Below, piece after piece: positions 31,360 through 41,491 of a DNA stretch of 64,000 nucleotides. This stretch comes from Amborella trichopoda. Taxonomy: Eukaryota; Streptophyta; Magnoliopsida; Amborellales; Amborellaceae. Positions within the stretch are counted from its first letter, which is position 1. Each line of letters opens with the position of its first letter. The position numbers and the translations under genes are program-made. The notes beneath the pieces are model-generated. The model did no database searches, was not told where the DNA came from, and saw only the letters and a list, made by a program, of their open reading frames with translations. The stretch spans positions 4,209,766 through 4,273,765 of the forward strand of contig NW_006494789.1 in the NCBI RefSeq assembly GCF_000471905.2, given 5' to 3'.

Positions 31360-33475
31360 ATGGGGCAGTCCAAGTCTTAGGCTTGATTCTAGACTAAAAT
31401 CTATTGCAATCTCAAGATCAAGAAGAAGAGAGGCCTGCAACACTTGACTAGAGATATTCTTGAGGAAGTTGAAGTTACCACTTTTGATGACCTCCTGCAT
31501 CACAATCCCTTCTTCCCTATTCGGATTCCAGAAACTGAGCAAGAATTCGAAGATTGCTTAGTGGTTACCGTCAGAGGAAAAGACCGAGCTGCCAAGAAGT
31601 CACGATCTCAAGTCCGTCAAGAACCGGTTTCACACCGTCGGCGTACAAGGCTCGAGTCCAATTGGGGCATGCTGAGCCCTTATAGACTGACTTGCCACGT
31701 ACGACTCACCAGCCCCGGTAGTCCACGACTCCATTTGGCTCCGGCCATCCAGAAGAAACGATCAGTGTCATGGTGATAAACGAGTCAGATGACGCCAAAG
31801 AAGAGTAAATGAATACGTTCGAGGTGATGATGCAATTCATTCTAGAATAAATGGATCGCGTAGAGGCCTCCAGGTCCCTTGCTTCCCTTCCTCACCATGA
31901 GGCCATTTCCCAGCCTATAGAGGATACAACTCCCGAGCAAACTCCCCTACTGACCTCCCAAGACAGCTCTGCTCCCGCATGGTTTCGCAAACTAACATAG
32001 ATGCCATGGTGACCCATAGTCTCAAGAATAAGGTCCCAGGCATGAAAGGGGCGCCACTTTACCAAAATCCATACCCCTGGTATATTGACCAGGTGCCGTT
32101 TACCCCAAACTATCAAAAAGGGAAGCTCCCCTCATTCAATGGTACTACGTCCTCGCACTAGCATATTGCTCACTTCCAAGCAGCTTGTCGAGAGACGGCA
32201 ACTGACGGGTGGCTCCTCATTCGTCAGTTCGTCGAAACTCTCTAAGGGCCAGCCTTCCAGAGGTATGCTCGGCTACCTCCAAGTTCGATGCACACATGGC
32301 AAGAAATGGAGCAGTTGTTTTACCAGCGTTTCTATGAAGTCCATAAAAACATGGAAACCATCGAGCTCCTCACTTTGACTCAAGACCTTGGAGAGCTGGT
32401 CGATAAGTTCATCACCTGATGGAGAGAATTGGCAACCTATCATGCCACTCCTATGATTGAAAGAGAAGAAGTCTAGACCTGCATACAAAATATGCTGCCC
32501 GAGATCGCCCTACATGTTGAGGCCTCCAATACACCCTTCATATTAGAGCTCATCTTTAAAGTATTTCATATAGAAGGTCTATCCAAGCACCATGGTGGAT
32601 CTCACCAGCAACCCTTTAGCTCGAAAAACAACCGAGGCAATGGAAACTCTTGCTCCAACAATCGGGGCAACCAGTAACAAGTGGTGATTAGTGCGGCCAT
32701 CACCGTGATTGACATTAAGAAAACTGCCCCTCAAACTTTGGACCTCTCCAATGCACAAACACCTCAAGCTGGAGGCAAGCAGCAGCAGTCCTATAACAAG
32801 ATCCCGCTCCCTAAAAAAAATAAATCGAAGTGACTACTGGATCCAGCACTAGAACAAGGTGTACCCCTACGAGAAGGAGTGGGTTCCTGCGTTGCTTCGA
32901 TTACTACTAGAGAAAAACATGATCCAGTTGTCAGGGGTCAACACCCCAGAGCAAGCTGGACAGGAGACAAACAAGAGGTACTGCGCCTATCATAAAAGAG
33001 TAGGCCAATCCACTCAAGAGTGTTATATGCTCAAAGACATTATTGAAGCCCTTATTAACAAGGGTCAAATAAAGCTCGAAGAGCTAAAGAAAGCATTCGG
33101 GGCAGCTAAGGCTTCCCACATAGTGACAATCTAAGAAGATGACGAGGCACTTGTTGTCCTATGTGCACTATTCTTAGTAATGCTCGAAGAAGGTCTCATC
33201 ACGCCGAAGCCAACAAGGCAGCCCAAGTTCCTACCTTCAGAAATTGAGAGCCTTTGGTGTCCATATCATTTGATACGAGGCCATGACCTGAGCGAATGCA
33301 ATGGCTTCCACGAGCTCTTGGCAAAGAAGATGCAAGAGCACCAAGAAGTTCATAGTAACCTAGAAGGACACCCTCAAGTCCTTGCTCCACTAGTGCAAGA
33401 AGACCTCCCGATACAGGCCCAGCAAAGTACACTAGACGCTCTACGGGCCCTCTTAGAGGCGATGCTCCAATAGGG
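31360..33475 (+). pseudogene. element C gag (Tat/Ogre-like)
   Basis: Starts MGQSKS (31360), as MGQSRS in D; early stops follow. In the same frame come EEVEVTTFDDLLHHNPFFP and, after a gap, VPFTPNYQKGKLPSFNGTTS, HIAHFQAAC, LLIRQFVETL, MHTWQEMEQLFYQRFYEVHK, LPEIALHVEASN. These are the core blocks of the retrotransposon gag domain. Two C-terminal zinc-type motifs follow: RYCAYHKRVGQSTQECYMLK (about 32980) and LWCPYHLIRGHDLSECNGF (about 33255), preceded by a W-V-P-A-L-L block. About seven stops and two frame changes. The second glycine and a serine at position 6 fit an N-myristoylation consensus. Confidence 0.8.
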
Positions 33476-34680
33476 TCTCGTCACTCCCAAGCCTGTCGGC
33501 AACCTAGGCATCTTGCCCAGGGTTCAAAAAATCTCTAGCGTCCATATCACCAAGTATGGGGCCATGAGTTGAAAGAATGCTCTAGTTTTGAAGATATAGT
33601 CACGGACAAGGTATGGGAAGGCCACATAGTTTGCGTTGTTATCTCAGAACGCTTCCAAGCCATCACTCTCATCAAAGAGGAAATCCACTACAGGTCCCCT
33701 ATGAGCATACACTGGACCCTTCAGAACCCTCGACCTCTCAACCTTGGGAAGTCTACCATGGGCAAAGTAGGCTCAAGTCCTTGAAGCTTGAGGTAGTCCA
33801 CCAATCTAGGGCTACTCATCAGCTCGATAGGACAAACCAAACACATCCTAAGGGATCCAAAAGGAGACGAGCGCTTAGGTTAGCTCGCCGAAGGAATCAT
33901 ATTCCTCAACCATCAGTCGAGGAAGAATTCCTTAGGCCCCTTCCTCAACTGTCGACCTTATGGGACTTCATCCCAAGTGCAACCCCCCTTATCCCTTCGT
34001 CTGATCAAGTGGACATCCCTGAGTCATCAACTACTCGAGACTCGTCCACTACGGGTGACAACTCTAAAATCACCCCCTAATGGTCAGAGTCAGGGCAAGA
34101 TTTAAAACACTCCCTGCACAAGTCCAATTATGTCGACGACATAAAATGCTGCCAGGACATTCTAATTCCACTTCTCTTCTTCTCCTGCCTCCTCTTCTAT
34201 TTCTTTCGCAGGTGCAGTTCAGCAATGCCTAGACTTCGACACTCTAAACAGAGAGTTCGAAGGCACCAACATCAACAGATCGCAGTGGAAGCGCCTAAGA
34301 AAGATGTCGGCCCAAGCGGCTGGAATCTTGTCAGTCTCTGACGTCTTGATAGCCCAAGCCAAGTCTGAGCCATCTTTGAGCTCCTATTCCCATGAGGCGT
34401 ATCACATGATTCAAGATCATGAAGTGCCACCCAGCTTGGGGAAAGTACCGAGTGACTCCAACCATGATGCCATGGACCCATGTTCGAAGTTGACCCTTTC
34501 ATTGCTTGGTCTCGTCAGGAACCAGAAATCATCTCCTTCACTGAGACCCTCCTAGAAGTTGAAATGTCAAGATCATGGGTCTCTGCACTTGAGATTGATA
34601 AGAAGCATCCTGAATCCCCTGACAAAGAGTTGTAAAAAGCCCTGAAATAGTGGGAAGAAAGTCATCAGGTCACGGCTGAC
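33476..34680 (+). other. element C, gag-to-RT interval: protease not found, candidate intron
   Basis: A third weak zinc-like remnant lies at about 33500-33590. I see no D-T/S/N-G protease motif. An open stretch at 33613-34080 is rich in S, P and R. A candidate donor 'gacaag|gtatgg' lies at 33610/33611, and a strong acceptor at 34211. After it, frames with YSHEAYHMIQDHEVP and then DELEEINLG lead into RT. Confidence 0.4.
34160..34211 (+). promoter_or_regulatory. candidate 3' splice site upstream of RT
   Basis: A pyrimidine tract of about 40 nt (34171-34208, 'cttctcttcttctcctgcct' and on) ends in 'tttcgcag', with a branch-like 'tctaat' at its start. Ogre elements are known for an intron removed between the protease and RT coding parts, and this is the expected place. 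The tract is the cleanest splice acceptor in the window. Confidence 0.4.
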
Positions 34681-35480
34681 GAGCTTGAAGAGATAAACTT
34701 AGGGGATGAGGCCGACCTAAGGCCAACTTTCATCTCAGTAAAAATGTCCCCAGAAGAGAAAAGGAGTTATATTTCCCTCCTCCAAGCAAACCGAGATGTC
34801 TTCGCCTGACATCATTATGAGATGCTCGGTCTAGACCCTCAAAGCACTGTCCATCGTCTCGATATTGACCCATCCATCAAACCCATAACGCATAAATCAA
34901 GAAGGTTTAGACCCCAGATGGCTGGCAAATGTTGTCCCAGTCAAGAAAAAAAATGGCCAAATCAGGGTTTGTATTGACTTTCGTGACCTGAACACTGCCT
35001 GCCCAAATGAAGACTCCCCCTGCCGTTCACCGAGATGATTGTCGATTCCACAGCTCATTGCCAGATCTTCTCCTTCGTGAATGGATATTCTGGTTATCAT
35101 CAGTTCAGGATGGCACTAGAGGATGAAGAGGCCACTGCATTCTTGACCCCAAAGGGTGTCTTTTGCTACACTGTGATGCCTTTTGGGTTAAGGAATGTCG
35201 AAGCCACGTACCAGCGAGCCATGATGACCATCTACAGGGACGTGATGCAAAGGAGGTGGAGTGTTATGTGGATGACTTAGAGGTGAAGTCTAAAGCAAAA
35301 GACACTCACATGGAGGAACTTAAAAAGGTATTTGAGCGGCTGTGGCATCACCAACTCAAGATGAACCCCTTGCAATGCACCTTTGACGTATGCTCAGGAA
35401 AGTTCTTAGGATTCATCATGAGGTATTGCGGGCTGAAGATCGAGCTAGTAAAAATCAAGGCGATTTAGGACATGCGATCG
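34680..35480 (+). pseudogene. element C reverse transcriptase
   Basis: N-terminal blocks: DELEEINLGDEADLRPTFIS, MSPEEKRSYISLLQANRDVF, EMLGLDPQSTVHRLDID, SRRFRPQM, the hallmark entry to Tat-lineage RT. A frameshift and a short deletion follow, then WLANVVPVKKKNGQIRVCID, FRDLNTACPNE. The palm reads FVNGYSGYHQFRMA, FCYTVMPFGLRNVEATYQRA and, after another frameshift, CYVDDLEVKSK, so the Y-x-D-D box is intact. The thumb has MNPLQCTFDVCSGKFLGF. The usual 'F-I-R-E-x-x-Y-P-T' stretch is lost. Inactive because of stops and shifts. Confidence 0.9.
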
Positions 35481-36060
35481 CCTACAACCCTGAGTGAGCT
35501 TCGGTCTCTCCAAGGTCAGATGGCCTAGATTTGAAGTTTCATCCCTAACCTCTCAAGACGATGCACGCCCTTGTCGCACCTGTTGAGGAAGGATACTCCC
35601 TTCATATGGGATGCGGCATGCCAAGCTGCACTTGATGACATCAAGCAGTACTTGTTGAATCCACTGTTACTCTCCACACTGGTGTTAGAAAGACCTCTCA
35701 TCCTATACGTGACCGCTCTTGATGAGTCACTTGTAGCACTCCTAGCACAGAACAATGATGGGGGAAATGAAACAACACTCTATTATCTCAGTCACAGGAT
35801 GCAGGGGTCTGAGTAACATTACCCTTTCATCAAGAAGATGTGCCTAGCCTTGATCTTTGCAGTATAGAAGCTCCACCATTACATGCTTTGGTCATGAGGT
35901 CAAGCTAATCTCAAAGGCGGACCCGGTCAAGTTCCTTATGACCCGGCCATGCCTGTCAGGACGCTTGGCCAAGTGAGCATTATTTCTGATGGAGTTTGAC
36001 ATCACGTATGTACCAAAAAAGGCCTTAAAGGTCAAGCCTTAACATCTCACCCGGTCCCTT
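35480..36060 (+). pseudogene. element C RNase H (retroviral-type, after RT)
   Basis: Reads DTPFIWDAACQAALDDIKQY, RPLILYVTALDESLVALLAQ, ETTLYYLSHRMQGSE, a stop in place of the next residue, then FIKKMCLALIFAV and LHHYM. This is the gypsy RNase H (or RNase H-like) domain following RT, with the D-E-S/A...L-Y-Y-L-S...E/K-K-x-C-L-A-L pattern. Stops at about 35466, 35528, 35815 and 35864; beyond 35890 it is frameshifted ('GQALTSHPV'). Confidence 0.85.
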
Positions 36061-36107
36061 CAAGATCTCCCCTGTCAAGTGCCCTCCCGAATGAAGAAGT
36101 CTTATGT

Positions 36108-36540
36108 ATGATGCTAACTCAGTTGTGGGAAATGTACTTGGACGGAGCATTCCAGTCTGATAGAGGGGGTGTCGGAGTCGTGTTCCTGACTCTCGATGGT
36201 GGAATGATTCCTCTATCCTTCTTACTCGCAGAGTCATTTTCTCATAATGAAGCTGAATATCAAACCCTCATAATCAAATTGGAGATCATCAAGAGCTAGA
36301 CCTAGAGCAGCTAAACATCTTCGGCGACTCTGAGCTCGTCATCTGACAGCTTAAGGCAATTTATGACATAAGGAAGGATACTCTCAAGCCTTATCATGAC
36401 ATAGCCAAATCTTATATGGCTCAATTCGACGATTTCTCCCTAAGTCATATTCCTATAAGGCTAAACTCACAGGCCAATGCACTCTCAAAGCTTAGTGCCA
36501 CCATTCAACTGTCTTCATCAGGGCCCACGCATGTCTGGGT
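36108..36540 (+). pseudogene. element C second RNase H (archaeal-type aRH)
   Basis: Reads LWEMYLDGAFQSDRGGVGVV, SFSHNEAEYQTLIIKLEI, then after a stop LNIFGDSELVI, another stop, and LKPYHDIAKSYMAQFD with IPIRLNSQANALSKLS. This is the D-G...N-E-A-E-Y...G-D-S-x-L-V...A-N/D-x-L-S series of the additional RNase H that marks the Tat clade (dual RNase H). Catalytic D, E and D are visible. Its presence is the best single argument that element C is Tat-lineage. Confidence 0.85.
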
Positions 36541-36775
36541 AACAGAATGGAGACATGTTGACTTGAGAGCTGAAGTTGATGCAGATGATGAGAGAGATGT
36601 CTTCCCTGAATGCCCACCTTATCCACTTGGAGCACTCCTTGTGGCCAAGGATGTCATTAAGGAAGATCAGGGAATGTCCCGAGATAAAGAATCTAAGGCT
36701 GAACAAGTGGAAGATTGGAGGGGGATTCTTTAATGTGCACAGGCTGAACAAGTGGAAGACTAAAGGGAGGCTATC
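36541..36775 (+). pseudogene. linker between second RNase H and integrase
   Basis: Continues the polyprotein frame through about 36733 with an acidic stretch (EVDADDERDVFPECPPY). A short direct repeat 'aggctgaacaagtggaag' occurs at 36697 and 36742. Typical Tat linkers here end in a W-x-x-P-I-x-x-Y-L block, which is not preserved. Confidence 0.5.
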
Positions 36776-38013
36776 ATGAACTTCATAAAGCATGGAAAGT
36801 TGCCTGAGGATAGGGCGGAACACAATATTATACGACGGATGTCTACCAAGTACATTCTTCTTGATGGGGATATTTTCTTTCACCGATCATGTTACGAAAT
36901 TCTCCTCAAATGCGTTGATACACAAGAAGCAAATAAAGTACTGGAAGAAGTGCATTCGGGTATCTGCGGGCTGCACCAATCTGGCCCTGAGCTCTATGAG
37001 CGCATATGCAGACTCAGCTATTATTGGCTTTCAATGGTGGCTGAATCCTAAAACTATGCTAAAAGATGTCAGGTGTGCCAAATGCACTCAAACCACATTC
37101 ATCAACCCCCAAAGCCTCTCCATCCTACAGTGACATCATGGCCCTTTTCCTAGTGGGGTATGGAAATTATAGGACCCATCGACCCTCCTTCTACCTCGGG
37201 TCATGTCTTCATCCTAGCAGCGACATATTACTTCTCCAAGTGAGCTGAAGCGATCCCTCTCAAGCAGGTTTCAGAGGCCACTATAGTCAACTTCATATGT
37301 CACTACATCATATACCGGTTCGGGGTCCTAACCAAATAATCTCTGGCAATGGCCCTCAGTTCAGAAGCCATCACATCGATCGCTTAGTTAACCAATTCCT
37401 TTTTGAGTGGAGGTACTCGACCATGTACCATCCTCGAGCCAATGGTTTGGCTAAGACATTCAATAAAACCTTAGGCGGGGTGCTCCGAAAATGTGTTTCG
37501 AAGTCAAAGAAGAATTGTCATGAGAGGTTTCCTGAAGCTTTGTGGGCCTATCGCACCACTACTCGGAATGCTACAAACTCTACTCCTTATTCCTTGGTTT
37601 ATGGAGGTGAGGCCGTTTTACACCTCGAGGTTCAAATACCCTCACTCAATGTCGCTATACATCAGGCACTGACTGAAGATGAGAGGGTCAAGCTCCTTTA
37701 TCAGGAGTTGGATGCCCTTGACGAAAATAGATTAGAGGCCTAGCAGAACCTTGAGCTCAATCAGGGAAGAATGAAGAGAGCCTTTGACAAGTCTATCAAG
37801 GTTCGTTCATTCGCTTGTGGAGATCTAGTCTTAGCAGTCAAGAGACCGATTGTCATGCAAGGGCGCCACAAAGAAAATTTCGAACCCAAGTGGGAAGGTC
37901 CATTCATAGTAAAAAAGGTCATGCTAAACGGGGCCTATATACTAGCAAACTCTGATGCAGAAGAGACAATGCCTCCTATTAATGGGCGATACCTAAAGAA
38001 GTATTATCATTGA
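36776..38013 (+). pseudogene. element C integrase
   Basis: Zinc-binding N-terminus: EVHSGICGLHQSGPELYERI, SYYW, and CQVCQMHSNHIHQPP (HHCC). The first half of the core is frameshifted. From 37297: NQIISGNGPQFRSHHIDRL, YHPRANGLAKTFNKTLGGVL, WAYRTTTRNATNSTPYSLVY. Two catalytic residues are lost: the aspartate normally before N-G-P reads G, and the glutamate normally in G-Q-A-E reads K. The C-terminal part KWEGPFIVKKVMLNGAYILA with NGRYLKKYYH then a stop at 38011 is the usual end of Tat pol. Clearly dead. Confidence 0.9.
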
Positions 38014-38559
38014 TGTGCTCTTAAAATGCAGTGCATGCAGTAAAGAGAAATAAATGAAAAATAAAAATAGCGACCCAACTCAAAATAAATTCATTTCTTT
38101 TATCGCAAAATCATGTTATTAGGAAGGTTACAGATGTAATATCAACAGTTTCTCTTGCTTCAGGGGAAAAGAGGATGTTCTTGCTGAACTGTTACTCTTG
38201 CTTCTAAGGTGGACCAACCATTTTCGAGTCAGCTTCAATTCATCTGACAAAGTACGGTAGGTTTCTAGGAGAGGGAAGAAGTACTCTGATAGGGTCTATC
38301 AGACATACAAAGTGAACTTCCCTGGCAAGGGGTTGGATTATGGTGGATGCCCTTGTCGCGAGTGGCATGCTACCGAGCATGAATGTCATCACGTGAACTT
38401 TAACGCCATGTGAAGGTAGCACTGCATGCGACTTAATGTCGTGCATGCCCTTATCGTGCTCCGGTTCCCACCTTCCCAAATTTCGATGGGGCATTAATCC
38501 TTGCACCTCTTCGGTTTCCCCAATTATCACCCTCTGTGATGGTCAACCTCCTCACGACC

Positions 38560-38740
38560 TTTCGCTTCCCCCTCAACCTTTCGGGTTTCATCAAAAAGTC
38601 ACCTCCATCCTCCAGGAACCCCTGTCTGACCCTGTTCTTTCCCCTACCGGTGTTTCCTCCCCTCATCAGAAACACTCCTCCATCCGTTGGGAACCCCCAT
38701 CTAACTCTGTTCTTTCTCCTACCGGCATATCTGGGACCAA
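38560..38740 (+). repeat. ~100-bp direct repeat in 3' UTR
   Basis: Two copies share 'tctgaccctgttctttcccc' / 'tctaactctgttctttctcc', followed by 'taccggtgtttcc' / 'taccggcatatct', and preceded by 'cctccatcctccaggaaccc' / 'cctccatccgttgggaaccc'. Confidence 0.75.
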
Positions 38741-39419
38741 AGCTATTCCCTCTCTTCCACCGGTGACCAAAGCTAACGGAAAACCACCAAAATTCTTGTA
38801 GAAGCTCCATTGTGACCCTATGGGTTTCCCTTCTCCCTTCTTCTCATGCCTCAAACTCGTCAGAATTTCACTGTGTTTTAGGTGAACTCACTGCTGCTCC
38901 TCCTTCTTCTCTTCTGATAACCAGAAGACCGCCAAAGTCCCATCAACTCCTTCTTCTCTTTGCAACCTACCAACAACCACAAAATGACCGGAAGATCACT
39001 GGAACTCCGGCAAAGTACCACTATGACTCTTGCAGTCTCACCCGAGTCTCGGTGAAGCCCTATGAAGCTCCATGTTCCTTGCTCAGAAGGTTTCAACACT
39101 CTTTGAAGAAGTTCAAAAGAGCTGTGTGAAGGCTCACAACTCCCTGAGGTTTGCTAAAGAACTCCTGAATGCCTGCCACTGTGAGTTTTGGCTAGGAAAC
39201 TCTTGCCAGAAATCGCTTGACTGAAGCTCCGACTCTCTCTAAAAACTCTCTTCACTGTTTTACCCTTCGATAAAATAGTAAATTGGGTTATACTCAGCAG
39301 TGCAGCGAAGTGCCCTCATAAGTTTGAAATGATGCTTTAATCCACATCTTCAGTCGACGATAGGTCCAGGTCGGGGCGGGTCAAAGCCCGAGGCCCGAAT
39401 ACAATCGTTGCCGCCTGTG

Positions 39420-39790
39420 CCTCATGAAGCTGCTGCCCTCTGTTACTATCACTATGATTTATTGTCGTGCGCCCTTCGGAGGCTATCGCCGCGTGCTTCA
39501 CCAGAAGCTATTGATGCGTGCTTGACAAAGGGCTATCATCGTGAGCTTCACAATTTGTAAATTCTGTGAGCTTCACCAAGGAGCTAACGTCGTGCGCTTC
39601 ATCAGAAGCTATCACCATGCACTTCTTCAAGAAGCTAACTCCGCGTGCTTCATGAAGACCTAACGCCACGCGTGCTTCACAAGAGGCTAACGCCGTGTGC
39701 ATTATCCATAGGCCTAATGCCGTGCACACGTCATCCAAGTTTAACGCCGATTGCAGCATCCAAAACTGAGCGTCGTGCGCATGCTGTCAC
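39420..39790 (+). repeat. ~28-bp minisatellite in 3' UTR
   Basis: About twelve copies of a unit around 'gccgtgtgcttcacaagaag' + 'ctaac', with variable spacing. The 'cttca..agaagcta' core is also found at the end of the LTR minisatellite (30830, 51230, 43430), hinting at shared ancestry. Confidence 0.7.
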
Positions 39791-39839
39791 TCCCACCTGA
39801 ACCATCGTTATGCATCCACAGGGAGTTCATTCGTTGCAC

Positions 39840-41490
39840 CACAGTCCTCATTCCTCAAGGAGTCGAGACTCCAATTATGGCTCTATTCCCCATGGAGTCA
39901 CATTCCCTAGCCATCTAAATGGTCTCGGCGCACGACCCTAAACTGCATGATCCAAACTATATGACCTTAAACTATATTGGAGGTCTAGTTGCACGACTTT
40001 AAACTGCACATTCCTCGTTGCATGAATCTAAATTGCATAACCATGATCCAGCTGTACGACCTTAAACTGTAGTGGACGTCCTGATCGCATGAAGTTAAAA
40101 GGCTTAGCACCATGGTCCAAACTATATGACCTTAAACTGTATTAGAGTTCTAGTTGCACGACCTTAAACTGCTTGGTCCTAGCTGCAGGACTTTAAACTG
40201 CATAGCCATGATCCAAGAGACAAGAGTTTAAAACTATAGCGCATGACTTTAATCTGTGAATTGGACACACCTCCCTCATCTCAAGTAGGAGCCACATCCG
40301 TGTATCAGCCCATTATCCCTGGGGGAGTTAAGGTCATTCTTAGCTCTTCAATCCCTAGTAGGGTTACACCTGTGCTTTGGCCTATCATTTTCAGTGGAGT
40401 TATATACACACTATTGCTCATTATCCCCGTGGAGTCATGCTTACACCTTCAATCCCCTTGGGCCAGTCACACTCCAAGCTATCCTATTCCTAGGAGTTGC
40501 GTTACTTTCCCATGAGCTATAGAGTTCAATCTTTCACCTTAGGGAGTCATACTTTTCCCCTAATCCCCAATGAATTATGTGTCTCCATCTAGACCTCTTG
40601 CTGGTTTTAACCATTTTTATCCCCAAGGGAGTCTGATTTCTATCCACAGACCTATTCGCCATCGAGAATCATCTACACGGCAACCCGCCTAAATGGTCTA
40701 GGTGCACAACCCTAAGCTGCATGGTCTAAACTATATGACCTTAAATTATAGCGGATGTCTAGTTTTACGACCTTAAGCTACATAGTCCTCGTTGTATAAC
40801 TCTAAATTGCATAATCATGGTCCAGATGTATGACCTTAAACTGTAGTGCACATCCTGGTCGCATGAAGGCAGAAGGCTTAGCACCATGATCTAAACTATA
40901 TGACCTGAAACTGTAGCGGACGTCTAGTTGCACGACTTTAAACTGCATGTTCCTATGTGCATGACTTCAAACTATATCACCACGGTCCAAGCTATATGAT
41001 CTTAAACCATAGTGCACGTCCTGGCCGCATGACGTTAAACTGTTTTGCCCAGGTCCCGGAGGCATGACCTTAAACTCGACCCACACATGTGTACACGCCT
41101 TTTACGTGAATTTTCACGCACGCCTTCCCTAACCGAATTGTTCGTGTGTGCGCACCACCTTCATTGCATCCCCAGTTAGTCCATTCACTTCATCACCAAC
41201 ATCCATCTTCCCCAATGAGTTTTTCACCCATGCTCACATGCTCACTAAAGGGCGAACCATTCCACCATCCATACTCGCCGTTAGCGTTCCACCTTCCACA
41301 CATACAACATCCATCTTTCACAAGTAGCCTCGTGCTATCTCCCCAAATTGAGTCAAATCACCACCACACTCACTCCATGGTCTCCACAGACTGTCATTCA
41401 TCCCCACTATGGTCTAGCATTATGACCCTAAACTATAGTACATATCCTGACCGCATGATGCTAAAAGGCTTTGTACAGATCCCAAAAGAA
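39840..41490 (+). repeat. nested tandem repeats with higher-order duplication
   Basis: The basic motif 'tgaccttaaactgtag' / 'cgaccttaaactgcat' recurs more than 30 times at 25-40-bp spacing. A block of roughly 300 bp (about 39,895-40,190: 'taaatggtctcggcgcacga' through 'ggcttagcaccatggtcc') returns at about 40,693-40,900, with the same order of variants. The intervening 40,260-40,690 carries another motif with 'ccctgggggagtta' and 'ccccgtggagtcat'. The LTR start 'tgaccttaaacacccc' merges into this array. Confidence 0.7.
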
Positions 41491-41491
41491 A

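Larger units (their letters stand above)
38014..41491 (+). other. 3' untranslated region of element C, repeat-filled
   Basis: About 3.5 kb without coding capacity between the integrase stop and the next LTR. A polypurine-like 'cccaaaagaaa' (41481-41491) precedes the LTR. Sub-repeats are listed separately. A long 3' UTR full of tandem repeats is known in Tat/Ogre elements. ORFs up to 151 codons (for example 41146-41601) show no family motifs. Confidence 0.65.
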
